DNA from: Albula goreensis
Taxonomy: Eukaryota; Chordata; Actinopteri; Albuliformes; Albulidae
Assembly (NCBI GenBank): GCA_022829145.1
Contig: CM040755.1
Location: forward strand, 8,255,063-8,319,062
Direction: 5' to 3'
Length of the DNA: 64,000 nucleotides
Notes under the pieces: generated by a model
The model's input: the letters and a program-made list of their open reading frames with translations, nothing else
The model's database searches: none
Told to the model about the DNA's origin: nothing
Made by a program: the position numbers and the translations under genes
Shown: piece by piece, positions 12,673-25,157 of the stretch
How positions within the stretch are numbered: the stretch's first letter is position 1
How the letters are laid out: each line of letters starts with the position of its first letter

Positions 12673-13555
12673 ACCCACCGAATAGAAAACCCTTCTCTCC
12701 TGTCCCCATTATGACTGTTTGAATGAGTTTTTTTTAATGGGAAAAGCTTGCTGGGACAATAGTACACTGTGTTCTTACCTAGGCTCCTTCCCTCTCTCTC
12801 AGTCTATTAAGGCAGACTGCCTCACCCTTCCTCTGTTGTTTGCTCCTGCCACATCCTCCCTGTTTGTCGACTGTGATGAACTGCTGTTGAGTAGGTGTCC
12901 ACCTGGTGTAGATACCATCTGCACCCATAATCCCTCTGTCTGTGAGCGTGTGTCGCCTCCTGGCATCCATGTTTTATGAGGGCCTTAGACCTGGCCAAAG
13001 AGCGAGAGCCAGGTTTTTAATGGACGAGAGCAATTGGCAGGGATGCTGCCGTTTTCTCTGTTCTTAGGCGTGATTGCTGCACGCACAGTGAAGTATAGCA
13101 GAACAGTCCTGTTTTGTGGAGGATGTGCTCTCCCATTTAACATCACCATTAAAAAACAAACCCTTTTAATTATTTAAAACATAAGTATCTTTTTAAAATT
13201 AGCCAGAGGGCTGGAGGCTACAGTAAACATGAAGTCATCTTGGATGTTTTATCTTTGGAAAGTGACCAGGCTAGCCAGCTCAGCAAAGGCAGTATTTTCC
13301 CTTTCTTTTTTTTCCCTCCTTTGTAAAAATCACATTGTTTGTATAACTGATACATTCTTGGTGTTGGCAATTTTCTGTCTTGTTCTGGAAGAAATTTTCG
13401 CAGGACTTGTGCTCTGTGGGTTACCTGAGGTCATCTCAGCCAAGGAGGTTTGATACTGGGTCTGTGATACAGTGATGGTCTTATCTGTGTGACTGATAGT
13501 AAAACCTCACAGAGTAGTGTTAGCTACTTTGTATCCATTGAGACTTCAATTTTAA

Positions 13556-13570
13556 TTTTTTTTTTTTTTT
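13556..13570 (+). repeat. Poly(T) run
   Basis: Fifteen T in a row, with no attached recognisable retroelement. Confidence 0.85.
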
Positions 13571-13783
13571 GGGCATTTTCATAATGCCATTGTTCAAGGG
13601 ATGAGAAAGCCTGCCGGAACCCCTGCAGGGATGTATTTAAAAATCTGTCATTGTATGCAGAATGTTATTATAATTTGCTGCAAAAATATCCCTTCTTTGA
13701 TAAATGTGCAGGTTTTACATTTCGTTTATAGGAGAACTCGAGAATAATTTGTTACTCAGAGGTACAATCACGAGTTTGTTTTT

Positions 13784-13796
13784 CCACCAGGGGGCG
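13784..13796 (+). promoter_or_regulatory. CTCF-like core motif
   Basis: CCACCAGGGGGCG matches the vertebrate CTCF core consensus at essentially every position. It is the best of several such sites in the window. Occupancy cannot be judged from sequence. Confidence 0.55.
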
Positions 13797-14699
13797 TTAT
13801 TTCAGGGAGTGGGTCCCCAAAATTGTGCATCAACTGATTTAAAACAAAAAGATACATAAATCGCTGATTTATGAATAGGGATTTGATGCACATTCAGCCA
13901 CAAAAGATAGCCCTTACAGACCACGACACAAGCCATGAAAACAGACAGCATGCAGGAGTAAACTATGGCTGTCCAGCTCAGCTGAGGATGATCACGATAT
14001 AGTAGGAAAACTGATGATGTGTGTTTAACCCTACTTCAAAATAAAAACGTATTGCTTATGTTTTGGCATTTGGCGTGTGCCAGATACCTTAACTTGCTAC
14101 CTTAATCACTTTCACTACCTCAGAAGTGACCTGATACTTGGCTTGGGGTTGCAAATAATGGTCAAATTAGTTAGGGGTATAAGTAATGGGGAAGAATGTG
14201 CTCCTATACCTTGTTTTAAGTGCTGAAGTTTATCCAGCAGATGTTTAAATAAAACATTGAATTCATTTCTTCTGATGCATTTCAAATACAGTTTTTATCA
14301 ATATTCTATACAATATGCTTTACCTACAAAATAACAATGAAAATAGCATACCAGGGTGAGAAAGTATTTTTGGTTCTTTGCAGCTCAGGACACTCAATTG
14401 TAAATGTATTTTTTCTGCTTCGCAAAAGTTGAGTAATGTGTGAATTAATGTGCGTGTAAAAAGTGTCTCGTTGCTTGGGGGGAATTAATGAAATATTTGA
14501 TTTTCCTCATAAACACTTGTCTCATTATTTCATTGTACTGCTGGAGACACCAATGATTCTCATCTACAATTCTAAGCATCTTGTCATATCGGAATTTGCC
14601 CCAAATAAGCATTTTCCAAAAGGATTAGACACAAAAAAAAAGTGGTTTGCTGACACCGTTTTTCTTCGCCTCTGTTTTTCCTCAAGAGTGGAGTAGATT

Positions 14700-14930
14700 T
14701 CGCACTGGGGATGCATGGCGACTGAAAGCTCATTCATCATTGTTTGTTCTGGAGCCTTCTGAGGGTCAGCCTCTGTCCGATTGGACCTCTAATGAAGAGC
14801 CAGTAGCCAATCAGACGCCGTCTTTAGCAGAGCAGCCTGGAGAATTGATGAGGGGCCTAAGTCTGCCTGAAAGATTGCTGCGCACCACAAGCGATAACTT
14901 TATATGGGAAATTTTATCTCCTGGTTGAAA
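14700..14930. promoter_or_regulatory. Enhancer-like block with paired CCAAT motifs
   Basis: A non-repetitive block holding an inverted CCAAT (GATTGG, near 14780) and a direct one (CCAATC, near 14809) about 30 bp apart. A 93-codon plus frame (14647-14928) crosses it, but no splice sites or coding-specific codon use support it, so I treat it as non-coding. Regulatory function is inference. Confidence 0.25.
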
Positions 14931-16771
14931 TGAAATCTGAATTGTTCTCCTGAATTACATTACATATGATGAAAGCCAGTAGCTACCTTAGATAATTTCC
15001 CCAGTCTGGTAGGTTAATGCGAGTATATGATCCCTGGTGTGTATGGGATATATTTAACCACAAGGCAGGTGGTGCTTAAGTCAAGTTATAGATAAACATG
15101 GGCAAAGATTTTTTCACAAGAACACTAAGGTGATCATCATTAAAAATAACCTGAAGGACATCAAGGCTCACTCCACACACGTGATCTTTCATTTTAAATT
15201 CAAAATTGAAATGAAAAAGCAGCAGCCGAGAATTCATTAGCTCGTTAGCTTGTGGGCTTTGTCCTTGTACGGGAAAAATTTGGTGTCTTAGGATCGTATC
15301 TATAATTACGGGCAAGGTTTTGCAAACCCGCTTTTAGGTCTGAGCTGATTGGCTCCTGCATGGGTTTCCCTGAGGTATAAGTAATCAATCTGTCGTAGGC
15401 TTCAGCTTTTCGCAGCCACATGTCATTTCTGTCGTGACGCATTTCAGTACCACAAAACGATTGGTCTCCGCCACAAACCGAGCCAAATTTAGCACAAGTT
15501 TCCTTTTCTCAACTCCCAGCATTTACGCTTAATTGGAAGCTGCTCTTTGTGTGTCCAGGCTGAGCGCAGTCTCTCTCGTCCATGAAGCACTGTTGCTGTG
15601 GCAGATTAATAGGGCTAAAGGCAGGCTGACAGGCCTCTGTGATGCATACACTGGACTGGAGCATATATTATTTCAGTGTGTAATTACTCCCCTAATCTCA
15701 GCATACACATGTATATTTGTTTGATATAAATTCATGGCTTCAGCTCTTCCTGGAGTAGTGTTGTAATCCCCAGTGTACAATGCATAGGGAAATTCTTGTA
15801 AATGAGATCCGTTTTTAAAGAGAAACCATTCACAAATCAACAAATACCACAAGTCTGCTCTGTTGTAGCAATTAATATGGAATAGGAAGCTGTTTTAATG
15901 TATTAATGTAGTGTAGATGTATAATTGCTCCATTCAGCGCTTGTTGGTTTTGCCTTTTACTTGTGCATAAGTCATTCTCCATATCTTCCTCTCCTTTTAT
16001 CTGTTTTGAATGGTATGGGGTAGTAAGAAATGTTCCTTTTTTGGGACCATCATAGATCAAGCTGTGGCTTGTCTGGCTGCCATATCATGGGTGGAGACAG
16101 CCCATCAGGGCCACTGTAATTTGCTGCTTTGCTTTGAAATGGGGTGACCACAGAGATTTGGGATAGCACTTGTGGTGTTGGAAGCTGCTGAGCCATTTCA
16201 CATTCAAACCAAAGTGTATCTTGTTGACTCAAATTCCATATCACACAACGGCAGTTTAAGAGCGCCACAGGGACTCAGGGAATTGAAGAGTGAGCTTGCT
16301 TGGAACTGTTTTACAAAAAATAACAGCGATTTTGAGAAGAACAAAATGTTCAGACTTTGTACCTGACATGTGATTGGTGAGTTGTGTCCATGGTCACCTC
16401 CAGGCCTAAAGGCTTTGAGCTCAGTCTTTGAGGGCATTGGTGTTAACCCACAAATCTATGGGTGTCATGTTTGCAGGAAACGCCGAGTTTGATCACAAGT
16501 ATGCATAATTCAGAGTGCGATTGTGGTTTTGCTCAGAGGACGTTGGTTGTTGAGGTCTGGGTCCTGTGTGTCCGAGCAGAGACCCAGTCATAATCACACT
16601 GACCCTGCTTCCTGTGTGCATAACTGGGACAGGCCAGGCGTCAGTGAAGACTCCGCAATGACACAATGACATGTTACACAGTCAGCTCTTTTCTCAGGGC
16701 CCCCTAGGCAGGTCAGTTTGACCCATCTTCATCCTGATAAGACACATTTAACAGGGTCTCATTCAGAGCCA

Positions 16772-16773
<2 letters not shown>

Positions 16774-16810
<37 letters not shown>
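16774..16810 (+). repeat. (CA)n microsatellite
   Basis: About 18 uninterrupted CA units, the start of the CA-rich minisatellite-like region that continues to about 16924. Confidence 0.95.
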
Positions 16811-16813
<3 letters not shown>

Positions 16814-16924
16814 TAGCCCAGTACACATGGGCACACACATGCACACCCTTAGCCCAGTTTACATGAACACACGTGAGCGCACACACACTCTAACATAGTA
16901 AACATGGACACACACACACACACG
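16811..16924 (+). repeat. Degenerate tandem repeat of about 38-43 bp units
   Basis: Three diverged units share a 'cttagcccagt-acatg' type lead and a CA-rich tail. They start near 16811, 16847 and 16891 (the third begins 'aacatagtaaacatgg'). The array follows directly on a pure CA run, suggesting that microsatellite slippage and unit duplication built it together. Confidence 0.6.
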
Positions 16925-18189
16925 CATGCATTCCATTCAAATGTCCAAATCATCAGACTGTTTTGTTTTGTCTGGTTAACTGAAAGACAGACGCATACAT
17001 TGTCAACGCAGTCCGTGCATGTGGCTAGAACAATGTCAAATGACTGAATTTGAATTCAGCTCTTGTCCCACCGCCTGGAAGCTGGTGTTGCTTAATTAGC
17101 ACTGGACCATGGAGGCGAGGGATTTTAGTCTGGCAGATGGCTTTGGGATGATATTTGAATGGATTGTTTAAATGTTATGTGCTTGGTTGGGTCATATTTA
17201 CTGAAGTGTTCTACAGATGGCAACCACTTACAGCAGGATTTTGTTATCAAATTAGCTAGCTAGCTTTGAAGTGCGGTGCCAGCATTCACTATTGTCAGAT
17301 ATTCGCTTTGTACCTAACAAATCCGACTGTATCTGCACGCCAGTGAAACCTCAGGACATTGCATCAGTCACACAATTCAAACTGCATGGTAATAATTATA
17401 ATTGTATAATATATGAAAAATGGCTCTTGAAATTCTCACAACATAATTGCAAGCATGAATATGCATGTGTTGAATGTTATGCATGTTTAGTAGTAAAGCT
17501 ACCTACATGATGTACAGTTTCAGTAAACATTTAAATGGCTTTCTGAAAATATTATATGACAATCCAACAGGATTGCTTGCATTTCTCCAGTCATAAGCTT
17601 TTTTTATCCAGACTCTGGTGCTTTCTGTGCCTCTGACAATTCCACATGCTCAGCTGGCTCACTCTGTTTCTGCCTCTAATGGTTTTGGGGGAAAATGCCT
17701 TCTTACCTGTCCCATGCTTATGTACACTAATAAAATCAAGCAAAACATGGAACTGGGGCCAGGCTGAGCTAACACAATTTGGGTGCAAATAATTTTTCCA
17801 GCAGCTGTAATTGCGAGCACTAAGCACTTCTAAAATAACACTGGAAACACAAAGGACTAGGTTCAGTTAAACATATTAAGTCTGTTAAAGAGAATATGCA
17901 ATGCATATGCAATCTCAACAGACTTTTGTCCCTTTAAGGGCATATACGTTTCTGTTTTAAACACAAATAATGCTTCCCAAAGCTCATGTTTGCTTGTACA
18001 AAATTTAAACAAGAAGATTTACTGTAATCTAAATTCTATTTTGATTTACTTGCATATGCCTTGGAAAAGACATTTTGATAGTCCAGTTCATAATTTAAAA
18101 TTTAAAATGTATTTTTATTTAAATAAATTTAAAGGACAAGGGCATGATGCTGCACCCCTGTTCATTAATATAGACAGGTGGTAAACAGG

Positions 18190-18340
18190 GGTGGCTGCTG
18201 GCAGCTGCGTTTTGGAAATGGTGCCCCTCTGTCCTCCTGCCTCTAACTGTGTGTTACCACCTTGAGAGGCGTTACCGTGGCAAGGTCAGCGGAATTATTG
18301 CCACCGCTATCAATCACTTCAGTTGGCCTTGCGGTGGCAG
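18190..18340. promoter_or_regulatory. Regulatory-like block: X-box plus hairpin
   Basis: GTTACCGTGGCAAG at 18271-18284 is a close match to the RFX X-box. Fifteen bases later TGCCACCGC (18299-18307) and GCGGTGGCA (18331-18339) form an exact 9-bp inverted repeat with a 23-base loop. Surrounding sequence is unique and GC-balanced. The combination suggests a regulatory element, but conservation cannot be seen here. Confidence 0.35.
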
Positions 18341-19416
18341 GCCTGATATTGCTCTCCTGAGAATGCCTGTGCCAGTGTTGTGAATTGTTTCTCTTGTTTT
18401 ACTTCAGCAATATAATTTTGCAGGGCGCGGAGTACGTTTGTCTCTTTTACCGGCGTCACTGTCTCAAAATGTTTTCACACCTGTGCGATGACCGCACTTG
18501 CGGTTTCAGAAAACCGATACAAAGCCTTGCATTACATGTTGGCCCAAGAGTCGGTGCGGTTTCTTCACCTCACGCTTTAGGAAAGGGAGATACTTGACCC
18601 AGTCCTGCATTCAGCAGAATCTTCCATTGAAAGACCATTCTGTGACAGGTGGGTGTTTCAGAAGAGCGGTATTATTGAAAACCCGTCTCATTTTGGGGGA
18701 ATGAGATTTCTCCTGAACCGTTTTTTTTCTTGTCAGAGCCAAGTAATAAATAATAACTGGCATGTAGGAAAAAAATTATTTGAAAAACGTATTTAAAGAT
18801 TTATGGCTGTATTAAAATTCTACATTCATCATTCTCCTCAATACGCAGTGACTACTGTCTTACGCAGGGGTAATGTGAAAACCACTGCACATAATTGATT
18901 TTTACTGCTAACTAAACGCGTTTGTTGTGGCCTGGGAATAATTTATAAGGACTGTTGATATTAATTAAATCTGGGACTAAGAGTGCGAAATAGTCTCTCC
19001 TGCCTTCACTGGTGTGGTTTTTTTGCGAATCCAGATGCTGGTTAGGCTTGATTTTTGTACCCCTTTAAGAGTGTTTTGCACTTAAAAGCTCATTAAATAA
19101 CTTTTTCTCAGCTTTTAAATGTTACAGAAATTGGTGGTTGTCTGAACCAGGTCCTTTTGGGATGTTGATTGGGATGCTGTGCTGAGATTGGGGATGTTGT
19201 AGAGCTGTTTTTACAGGCAAATGTATCAGCGAGCAAGAATAACAAGGTGTTGATGTGGGAAATGGAACCTGCGCTTCAGGTGAAGACGGATTGAGCAGCG
19301 TCGCTGAAGATTTGGCGGAATGTTCGTGAAGCAGGTGTGCATGGCTGGAATTCAGAAACCCAGCTGTGGAAGCATGTGGGATGACTGACACAGAAGTGTG
19401 GATTACAGTATAAGCT

Positions 19417-19430
19417 CTTTTTTTTTTTTT
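19417..19430 (+). repeat. Poly(T) run
   Basis: Fourteen T. On the opposite strand it creates a lysine-rich start for short spurious frames. Confidence 0.85.
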
Positions 19431-22400
19431 CATGGATCGGGGAACAGACCGCTAAGCAGGCGTCGGAGAGCTTTGACTGGAAAAGAGGGTTGTGCGTCAC
19501 GTTCAATCTTTCATAAAGGATAGACGGTTTACACCCCCTCATCTCTACCTGTCTGGCTGGAAGCTTTTGAGTTTTTGAGTGCCAGGCACACAAAGCACAA
19601 CTTCACATGTTCAATTTGTCTCTTTGAAGGAAAGGAAAAAGATTCCTAATGCATGGGTTTATGTTTCAAACCGTCCTCCTCTCCTATGCTACTGCTTGGG
19701 CTTATTTTGGTGGTAGTGGGTCTTCAGAGAAGCTTTAAATGGGTATTTGCTTGACCGCAGTCGGAATTATCATGTTGCATAGTACACTTTTAATATTGCA
19801 AGCTCCATCTCTGGTGGGAGACATCCCTGGAGCCAGACAAATGCTGGCCACAGTCATCCCACCCACCGCAGCCTGCGTATTACAGTTCCACTTTATTGCG
19901 ATAATCAGGTAATTTCACACCAGTCTGGCTTGGTGTGTCCAGGTGAGTTTTCTTTGGATAACCTGATGCTCCGTGGAGGGTGAACATAGAACTGAAGGGC
20001 AGGGTAGGATTCCAGCAGTTTCTGTATTTCTCATGACGGTAAATCAAAATTGCATTACACTACAGCGCACAGTCTTCTCATACAGTTTATGTGCTTTCTG
20101 AGATTTGAATGCAAAGCATAATTCCCGGTCCCTGCCGCTGGGGTAAATCGATCCGTGCTCCCAGACCCCTTGCTGGGCTATCCTGGGAGAGCCTGAAGTG
20201 GGATGAGCTTTTCTAATTGCCGAGGCACTTTTCTGACGAGGGGGCTCCTTTGATGTGGCAGGACCGTTTCGAGAACACAGTGCACGCCACGTTTGGAGGC
20301 ACGCCTGAAATGAATGTGAATGTTTATGGAGCAGGGGTGGGGCTTGATTGCAGTGGTGGGGGGGGCCGGTTGAGGCTGAAGAGGTTATGTTAAGAGGTTT
20401 AAATAAAGGTACTTGGGAGCCATTTTTTTTTTTCATCTTTGTTAGAAAATAAAAGCTCGCTGACAGTTGATGGGGTAGAGCCTTTCGCTCTTGGTTTTAT
20501 TGTCAGTCAGAGACGCTCCTTCACGGGGGGGGAGGGGCCGCAGCGGCGTCTATGTGACGATAGCGCCAGGAAGACGGGACTAGGCTGTATTTTCCGGAAC
20601 ACAGGACGTCCTCCATCATCCTGGCTGGAACGTCCCCCTCCCCCTCCCCACTGCCCTCCCCATTGTGCTGACAGGTCCCTGTTCTAATGTTTTCCCAGGT
20701 TGCAGCCTGTTGTCTTATCGCTGTGGTTCTCCTCCGTCGCTAAGCCTTGGAATTCCGCTGCTCGTCAGCCCCGTGTCTGTTGCCACGGTCCGTTATTGTT
20801 GCTGCCCCTCGCAGAGATATTATAAATGCAATAATAACAATATCGACTGACTCCTCCGCCCTTCTGCTGTTCTAGATGGAATAGTCACAGCATGCAGCCT
20901 TATGAGGAAGACCCCCTGCCAGTGGGGGGAGAGTGATCCATTTTTAATTCTAATTCAGGTTCTCCCTTGTGGGGATTTTGGGCCTAAGGGAAGGAGTTGT
21001 GACCCACAGAACCTGAAAGTGTGATCAGAAGAATCCAAGGTCAAAGTCTTTTCTTGTAAGCCTCATTTTGCTGCCGTCGGGTAACACTTGCCTGTGTAAA
21101 ACAAAAGCTCTTTTTCATTGGCCAGAGACATGGCCGCCATCACAATCGGGGACTGATGTCCGCAGATTCACACTTCAGTCTCTACCCTTCTGGCTCCTAC
21201 TGGTCCTTGAGTTCCAGGCGATCAGGGAACAGGTCACAAGCAACTGCACAAATGACATTAGAGTAAGGCGGTGCAGCAGCGGCAGGGTGGTCTCTCCTGC
21301 AGCTGAAAGGGGTTTTGCAGGGCGTTTATCGAACGCTCATAAGATTCGTGACGCGTTTTCCGTGTGCTGACCAGTCCCATGGGGCCTGTAAGGGGTGAAA
21401 GCCATCAAGCGGTGTACCTAATAACGGATGACTGGTGCTTATCATGAATCACCTTCACTGTGAACAGTCTCCAATTTGTGCTTGCTGAATAGCAGTGCAT
21501 GAGGTAGGGTGGCCATTTGAGTAGGTGGATTTAGCTTTTAAGATCCAGTGATTGAAGTTTACCCACTCACGGTCTTTTATCCTTGATCTCTACCTCTGAT
21601 TCACAAGTGAACGTCTGAGTATTTTGGATGTCAGTTTCCTTATTTTTATCCAAAAACATTCCCCATGTGTTATGGCTTATGGTCTTGTATATGTTACATT
21701 CATGATGAAGCCATACAGTCCATATAGTTACAGAGCAAAGGAGGAGGTGTCACCCTTCCAACTAGCTCCATGAACCTCTATGTCACCATTTATCGCCTTA
21801 TTAGTATTTCATCAAGTAAAGGTTAGAAAGTAAGCCGGCCAGAGTGGGACTTAACCATACCCAGGCCATAGATTGCTTTTGAGGCTGGGTATTTACCAAT
21901 AATATATAGAAATCCCAGCATATAAATACTGTATTGTATCTCCATTTCCCCAAAGATGTTTTTTTTACATGGGTCGGCATTTATGACAGACAAGGCAGGG
22001 ATGTTGGGACAATAATCAATGAAAACAATATCCTTTGTTCCCTGTCTCCCCTCTTAGACCAGCTAAATACATGCCTTCGGCCACTGTGTACTCACTCTAT
22101 GTAATATCCTTTATTACAGGTGTAAATGGCTTTTATTTGAGCGCACTGTGCTTCTCTTGTGGTTTAAGGCCCCTTTAAGTAGTATTGATTCTCCTGTCCA
22201 AATTGGTTATTCATCACAAGGAGCAGGATGCTAAGTACCAAATGCTAGTGAGCAGTTGATAGAAGGGTAAATATCACCAGGGTTTGTATCTCTCTTTACT
22301 GCAGATGTTAATCTTACTGTACTTAAATATATATAATATATAAAATATATATCTGTGCTGTACGCACACTGAAATAAACATGTTTTTCAGCTCTGATCTA

Positions 22401-22739
22401 TAAATCCCATGGATGTTTTAATGGTTCATCAATGCTTATTTTCAGGAAAATACCTCACAAGCAGGCCCAGCACAGCATTTGAAAGTAGAGAAGTTGCATA
22501 GAATATGGAAGCATAAACTTTACCAAATAGTTCAGTTTTTGATTAAAAAAAAAACTGTAAAGAAAAGCAAATCAATTATCTTTGCTCACAAATGTTAAAA
22601 TATTGAAAACAAGTCCTGTTCATTTAAAATTATTCTCAATTGTCACTCATCATCGCTACTCTGTAACTAGGTACAATTATTAATATAAATCTGGGATCTT
22701 CCAAGCCTGTAAATGCTCAAGACTGATTAAAAATACAAG

Positions 22740-23640
22740 CCTGTGCATAATTGTGACATGATTATTTCTGTCCTTTTTTATTTAGATTCTGGTCTGCCCA
22801 AGCCCCATTTTTCTATACCGCGTTCAGCAGAGAGAGCATGCAGAGCTATTTCCATGTTAACCTTGGCCGAGATACCTGGCTCCTCTTCTCCACCACTGGC
22901 TTTAAGCGCCTAATGATTCGAGGATAGGACCGTGGCCAAATACGGGCACATCTGAGCGGGTTGGCGTAAACTGCTCCCCTGCTCCCCCCTTTATTGGTTT
23001 TTAATGGAGGATGCAGATAAGGGAAAGGGGGATTGGGGAGGGGGGGGGCGGCGTTATTTATGACTAGCAGGCTGTCTTTGGAGGAAGGATTGCACCCCAA
23101 AGTGTATTACTTGATAATCATGGCCATCTGAGGCCAGCGGTGAATTGATCGAATCCCTCCCCTTCCTCCGCGCTCAGCTCGAAGGTCGTCTGAAAGTCAG
23201 AGGGGCTGAAAGGTGCGAGGAAGTCCAAGATTTATAGGAGTGCGTCGTCTCGCTGGCAGTGACGCACTCTCCGCGCTGTCCGCCGCCACTGCCACTGTGT
23301 GTAGCCGCTCTCTGAAAATATCACCCCCCTCACACCGCTCGCAGGGTGTTTTTTAATGAAGGCTGCCTCTCGCACACACGCCACCTTTTGCCTGAATGGC
23401 TTACCTAATAACTCCACCATTGAAATTTTCAACGTGACTGAATTCATAAGCATCACGGCTGGAAGAAAGCAATATATCATCTCATTTGATTGTCAGCGGC
23501 ATACAAAATGGAAATAAGAAATCATTGTTTTCCAGTGTGTAGTTTGTAAAGCCATTTTGCTATTCAGCTGGCACTTGTGCGATTGAGATTGCAGATGGAC
23601 TACCTGTTATATTTATGGTATGCAGAACTAGTGTAGTAGG
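22740..23640. promoter_or_regulatory. Candidate cluster of conserved non-coding elements
   Basis: About 900 bp of non-repetitive, GC-balanced sequence between AT-rich flanks. It is rich in homeodomain-type cores (TAATGA, TGATTGTCAG, ATAATCATGG) and CpG for its context. Two overlapping inverted repeats occur: AGTGCGTC (23239-23246) with GACGCACT (23261-23268), and TGGCAGTG (23254-23261) with CACTGCCA (23287-23294). No ORF in it looks coding. The look is that of developmental enhancers in vertebrate gene deserts, which is inference. Confidence 0.35.
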
Positions 23641-23720
23641 CTGTTACCAAAATCAAAGCCTGCTCTTGTATCTAGCTTAAGGTCTTAGTGTACAGAAAAT
23701 AAATTCATTCTTTTATCTAA

Positions 23721-23764
23721 GTATTTATCACAGGTTGATTCAGTATTTATCACAGGTTGATCAG
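23721..23764 (+). repeat. 22-bp tandem duplication
   Basis: GTATTTATCACAGGTTGAT begins at 23721 and again at 23743. The copies are identical for at least 19 bases, so the duplication is recent or constrained. Confidence 0.9.
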
Positions 23765-24022
23765 ATCCTGTTATTGACCATAACCAGCTAGAAGTGGAAA
23801 ACCCGGTCACCATTTTGATTTTTTTCGGGATCAGCTGTCCTGAACTTGACCTGTCAATAGGAAAACACTCCCTGTTTTTTAATCACTTTAGACGTGGAAT
23901 GCACATGCATATGGGCTCTGCCCTGAGGAAAATAAGGCACTGTGACAGAACAGCAGGGCGCAGCTCTAATTTTCATCCCATTTATATTTCATGATGTCAG
24001 CCTCACGATTATTTGTAGCCTC

Positions 24023-24039
24023 TTTTTTTTTTTTTTTTT
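24023..24039 (+). repeat. Poly(T) run
   Basis: Seventeen T, with no recognisable retroelement attached. Confidence 0.85.
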
Positions 24040-25045
24040 CTTATGAGACAAAGCTGTATTTTTTACATTTTTCGATTATACACTTAAAGCACAGTGCAGT
24101 GAGATTTTTTTTAACTTAAATGTTAAAACGTTTGCCCATTTCCAATGTTTTCGGTATAAAAAGCCAAGAAATTCTTAGAATAAATGGGCGTGGCATCATT
24201 TAGATGACAAAGGGAGAAACAGTCTTATGAATAGTAAAATGAATCTAGTAAATCAAGAATCTAGTCATGTAAATCCTAAATTTCCTTTCCCCCCCCCTGT
24301 TTTTTTCCATGGTATCCAGTTCTTGTTGGTATTATCCGTTATCAAAGTTTGCTTTTCATCCACGGTCGCCACGGTGCACCAGCGAGGAAGAGAGCCCGGT
24401 CTCCAGGGAGATAAAAATGGAAAGTAGTAAAGTAAAGCTTTCATTACAGGAGATGATATTATCACAGGAGATGTCTGGGGAAGCCAGCACAATGCTGGTG
24501 TGGTCTGGCTCTGGCAGGCGATGAGACCAGACCTCCAGCCTGTAGTCTGCTTCTGAATGACACGTATCCAAAGCGAAAATGCATTATTTATCCTCTCTTT
24601 ATTTGTGAGTTTTATTTTATTGAAGTATCTTTCACAAAACATACACTACAACAGTTACAGTTATGGGATGGTGGAATTAAATTAGATTATATATATGATA
24701 AAATATATAGATATGATAAAAAAGCCTATTTCACTTAATTATCATTTCTTGTTTATTTCTAACAAAATGTAACACTTGATAATATGTTTTAATGCATTGG
24801 GTGGTGTCTACTGCAGGAGGGGTATCAGCATGACACAAATTAATTCTCCCAAATGACTTTTTTGGTACTTATATTTTTGTAATGCAATTCACATGCTGTG
24901 AAAATTACAATGTGGGAAGTGAATTGTGTGTGGAACATCCTCTTTATGCTATCATTCAGCTCAGTTGGCTGTGTGTAATTTATGACAGTCTGTGTTTTTG
25001 CTTTACTTTTAAATTAAATAATTTCTCATCTTTATTTTAAAACAG

Positions 25046-25157
25046 GAATACCCACAGGAGAGGTGTGGTGAAACTTCCTGCAGGGATAGCTCAAATCCTT
25101 ACAATGCTGAATTTATGACATTCTAATGAACGACAACAGGATTATGGTGAACAAGGG
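25046..25157 (+). other. Splice-bounded exon-like block, probably non-coding
   Basis: A T-rich tract ending in AAAACAG (to 25045) precedes a 112-base block that ends at GGG|gtaaga (25157/25158), a good donor. All three frames carry stops (one reads EYPQERCGETSCRDSSNP and stops after 26 codons). It could be a UTR or lncRNA exon, or a chance pair of splice-like sites. Short introns and exons of this look occur by chance in 64 kb. Confidence 0.2.

Larger units (their letters stand above)
10107..16770. other. Non-coding stretch with simple repeats and enhancer-like blocks
   Basis: No supported gene. It contains a (GAA)n tract at 12189-12218, poly(C) at 12655-12672, poly(T) at 13556-13570, a CTCF-like site at 13784-13796, an RFX-like site at 11137-11150 and a GC-balanced block at 14700-14930. 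The remaining sequence is unique-looking and AT-rich. Confidence 0.5.
16931..25045. other. Non-coding stretch with a dense enhancer-like cluster
   Basis: No supported gene. It contains poly(T) runs, a 9-bp-arm hairpin and X-box at 18.27-18.34 kb, a 22-bp tandem duplication at 23721-23764, AT-rich low-complexity DNA near 22.31-22.36 kb, and a GC-balanced cluster at 22740-23640. Minus-strand frames around 20.0-20.4 kb and 24.3-24.6 kb (125-130 codons) have no splice or codon support. Confidence 0.5.

Noticed and set aside
14647-14928. 93-codon plus frame with protein-like composition
   Set aside because: Upstream part is AT-rich background, no acceptor or donor fits, and paired CCAAT motifs explain the block better as regulatory DNA.
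20044-20436. 130-codon minus-strand frame
   Set aside because: Starts in a poly(T) (lysine) run, shows no coding codon bias and no recognisable motif.
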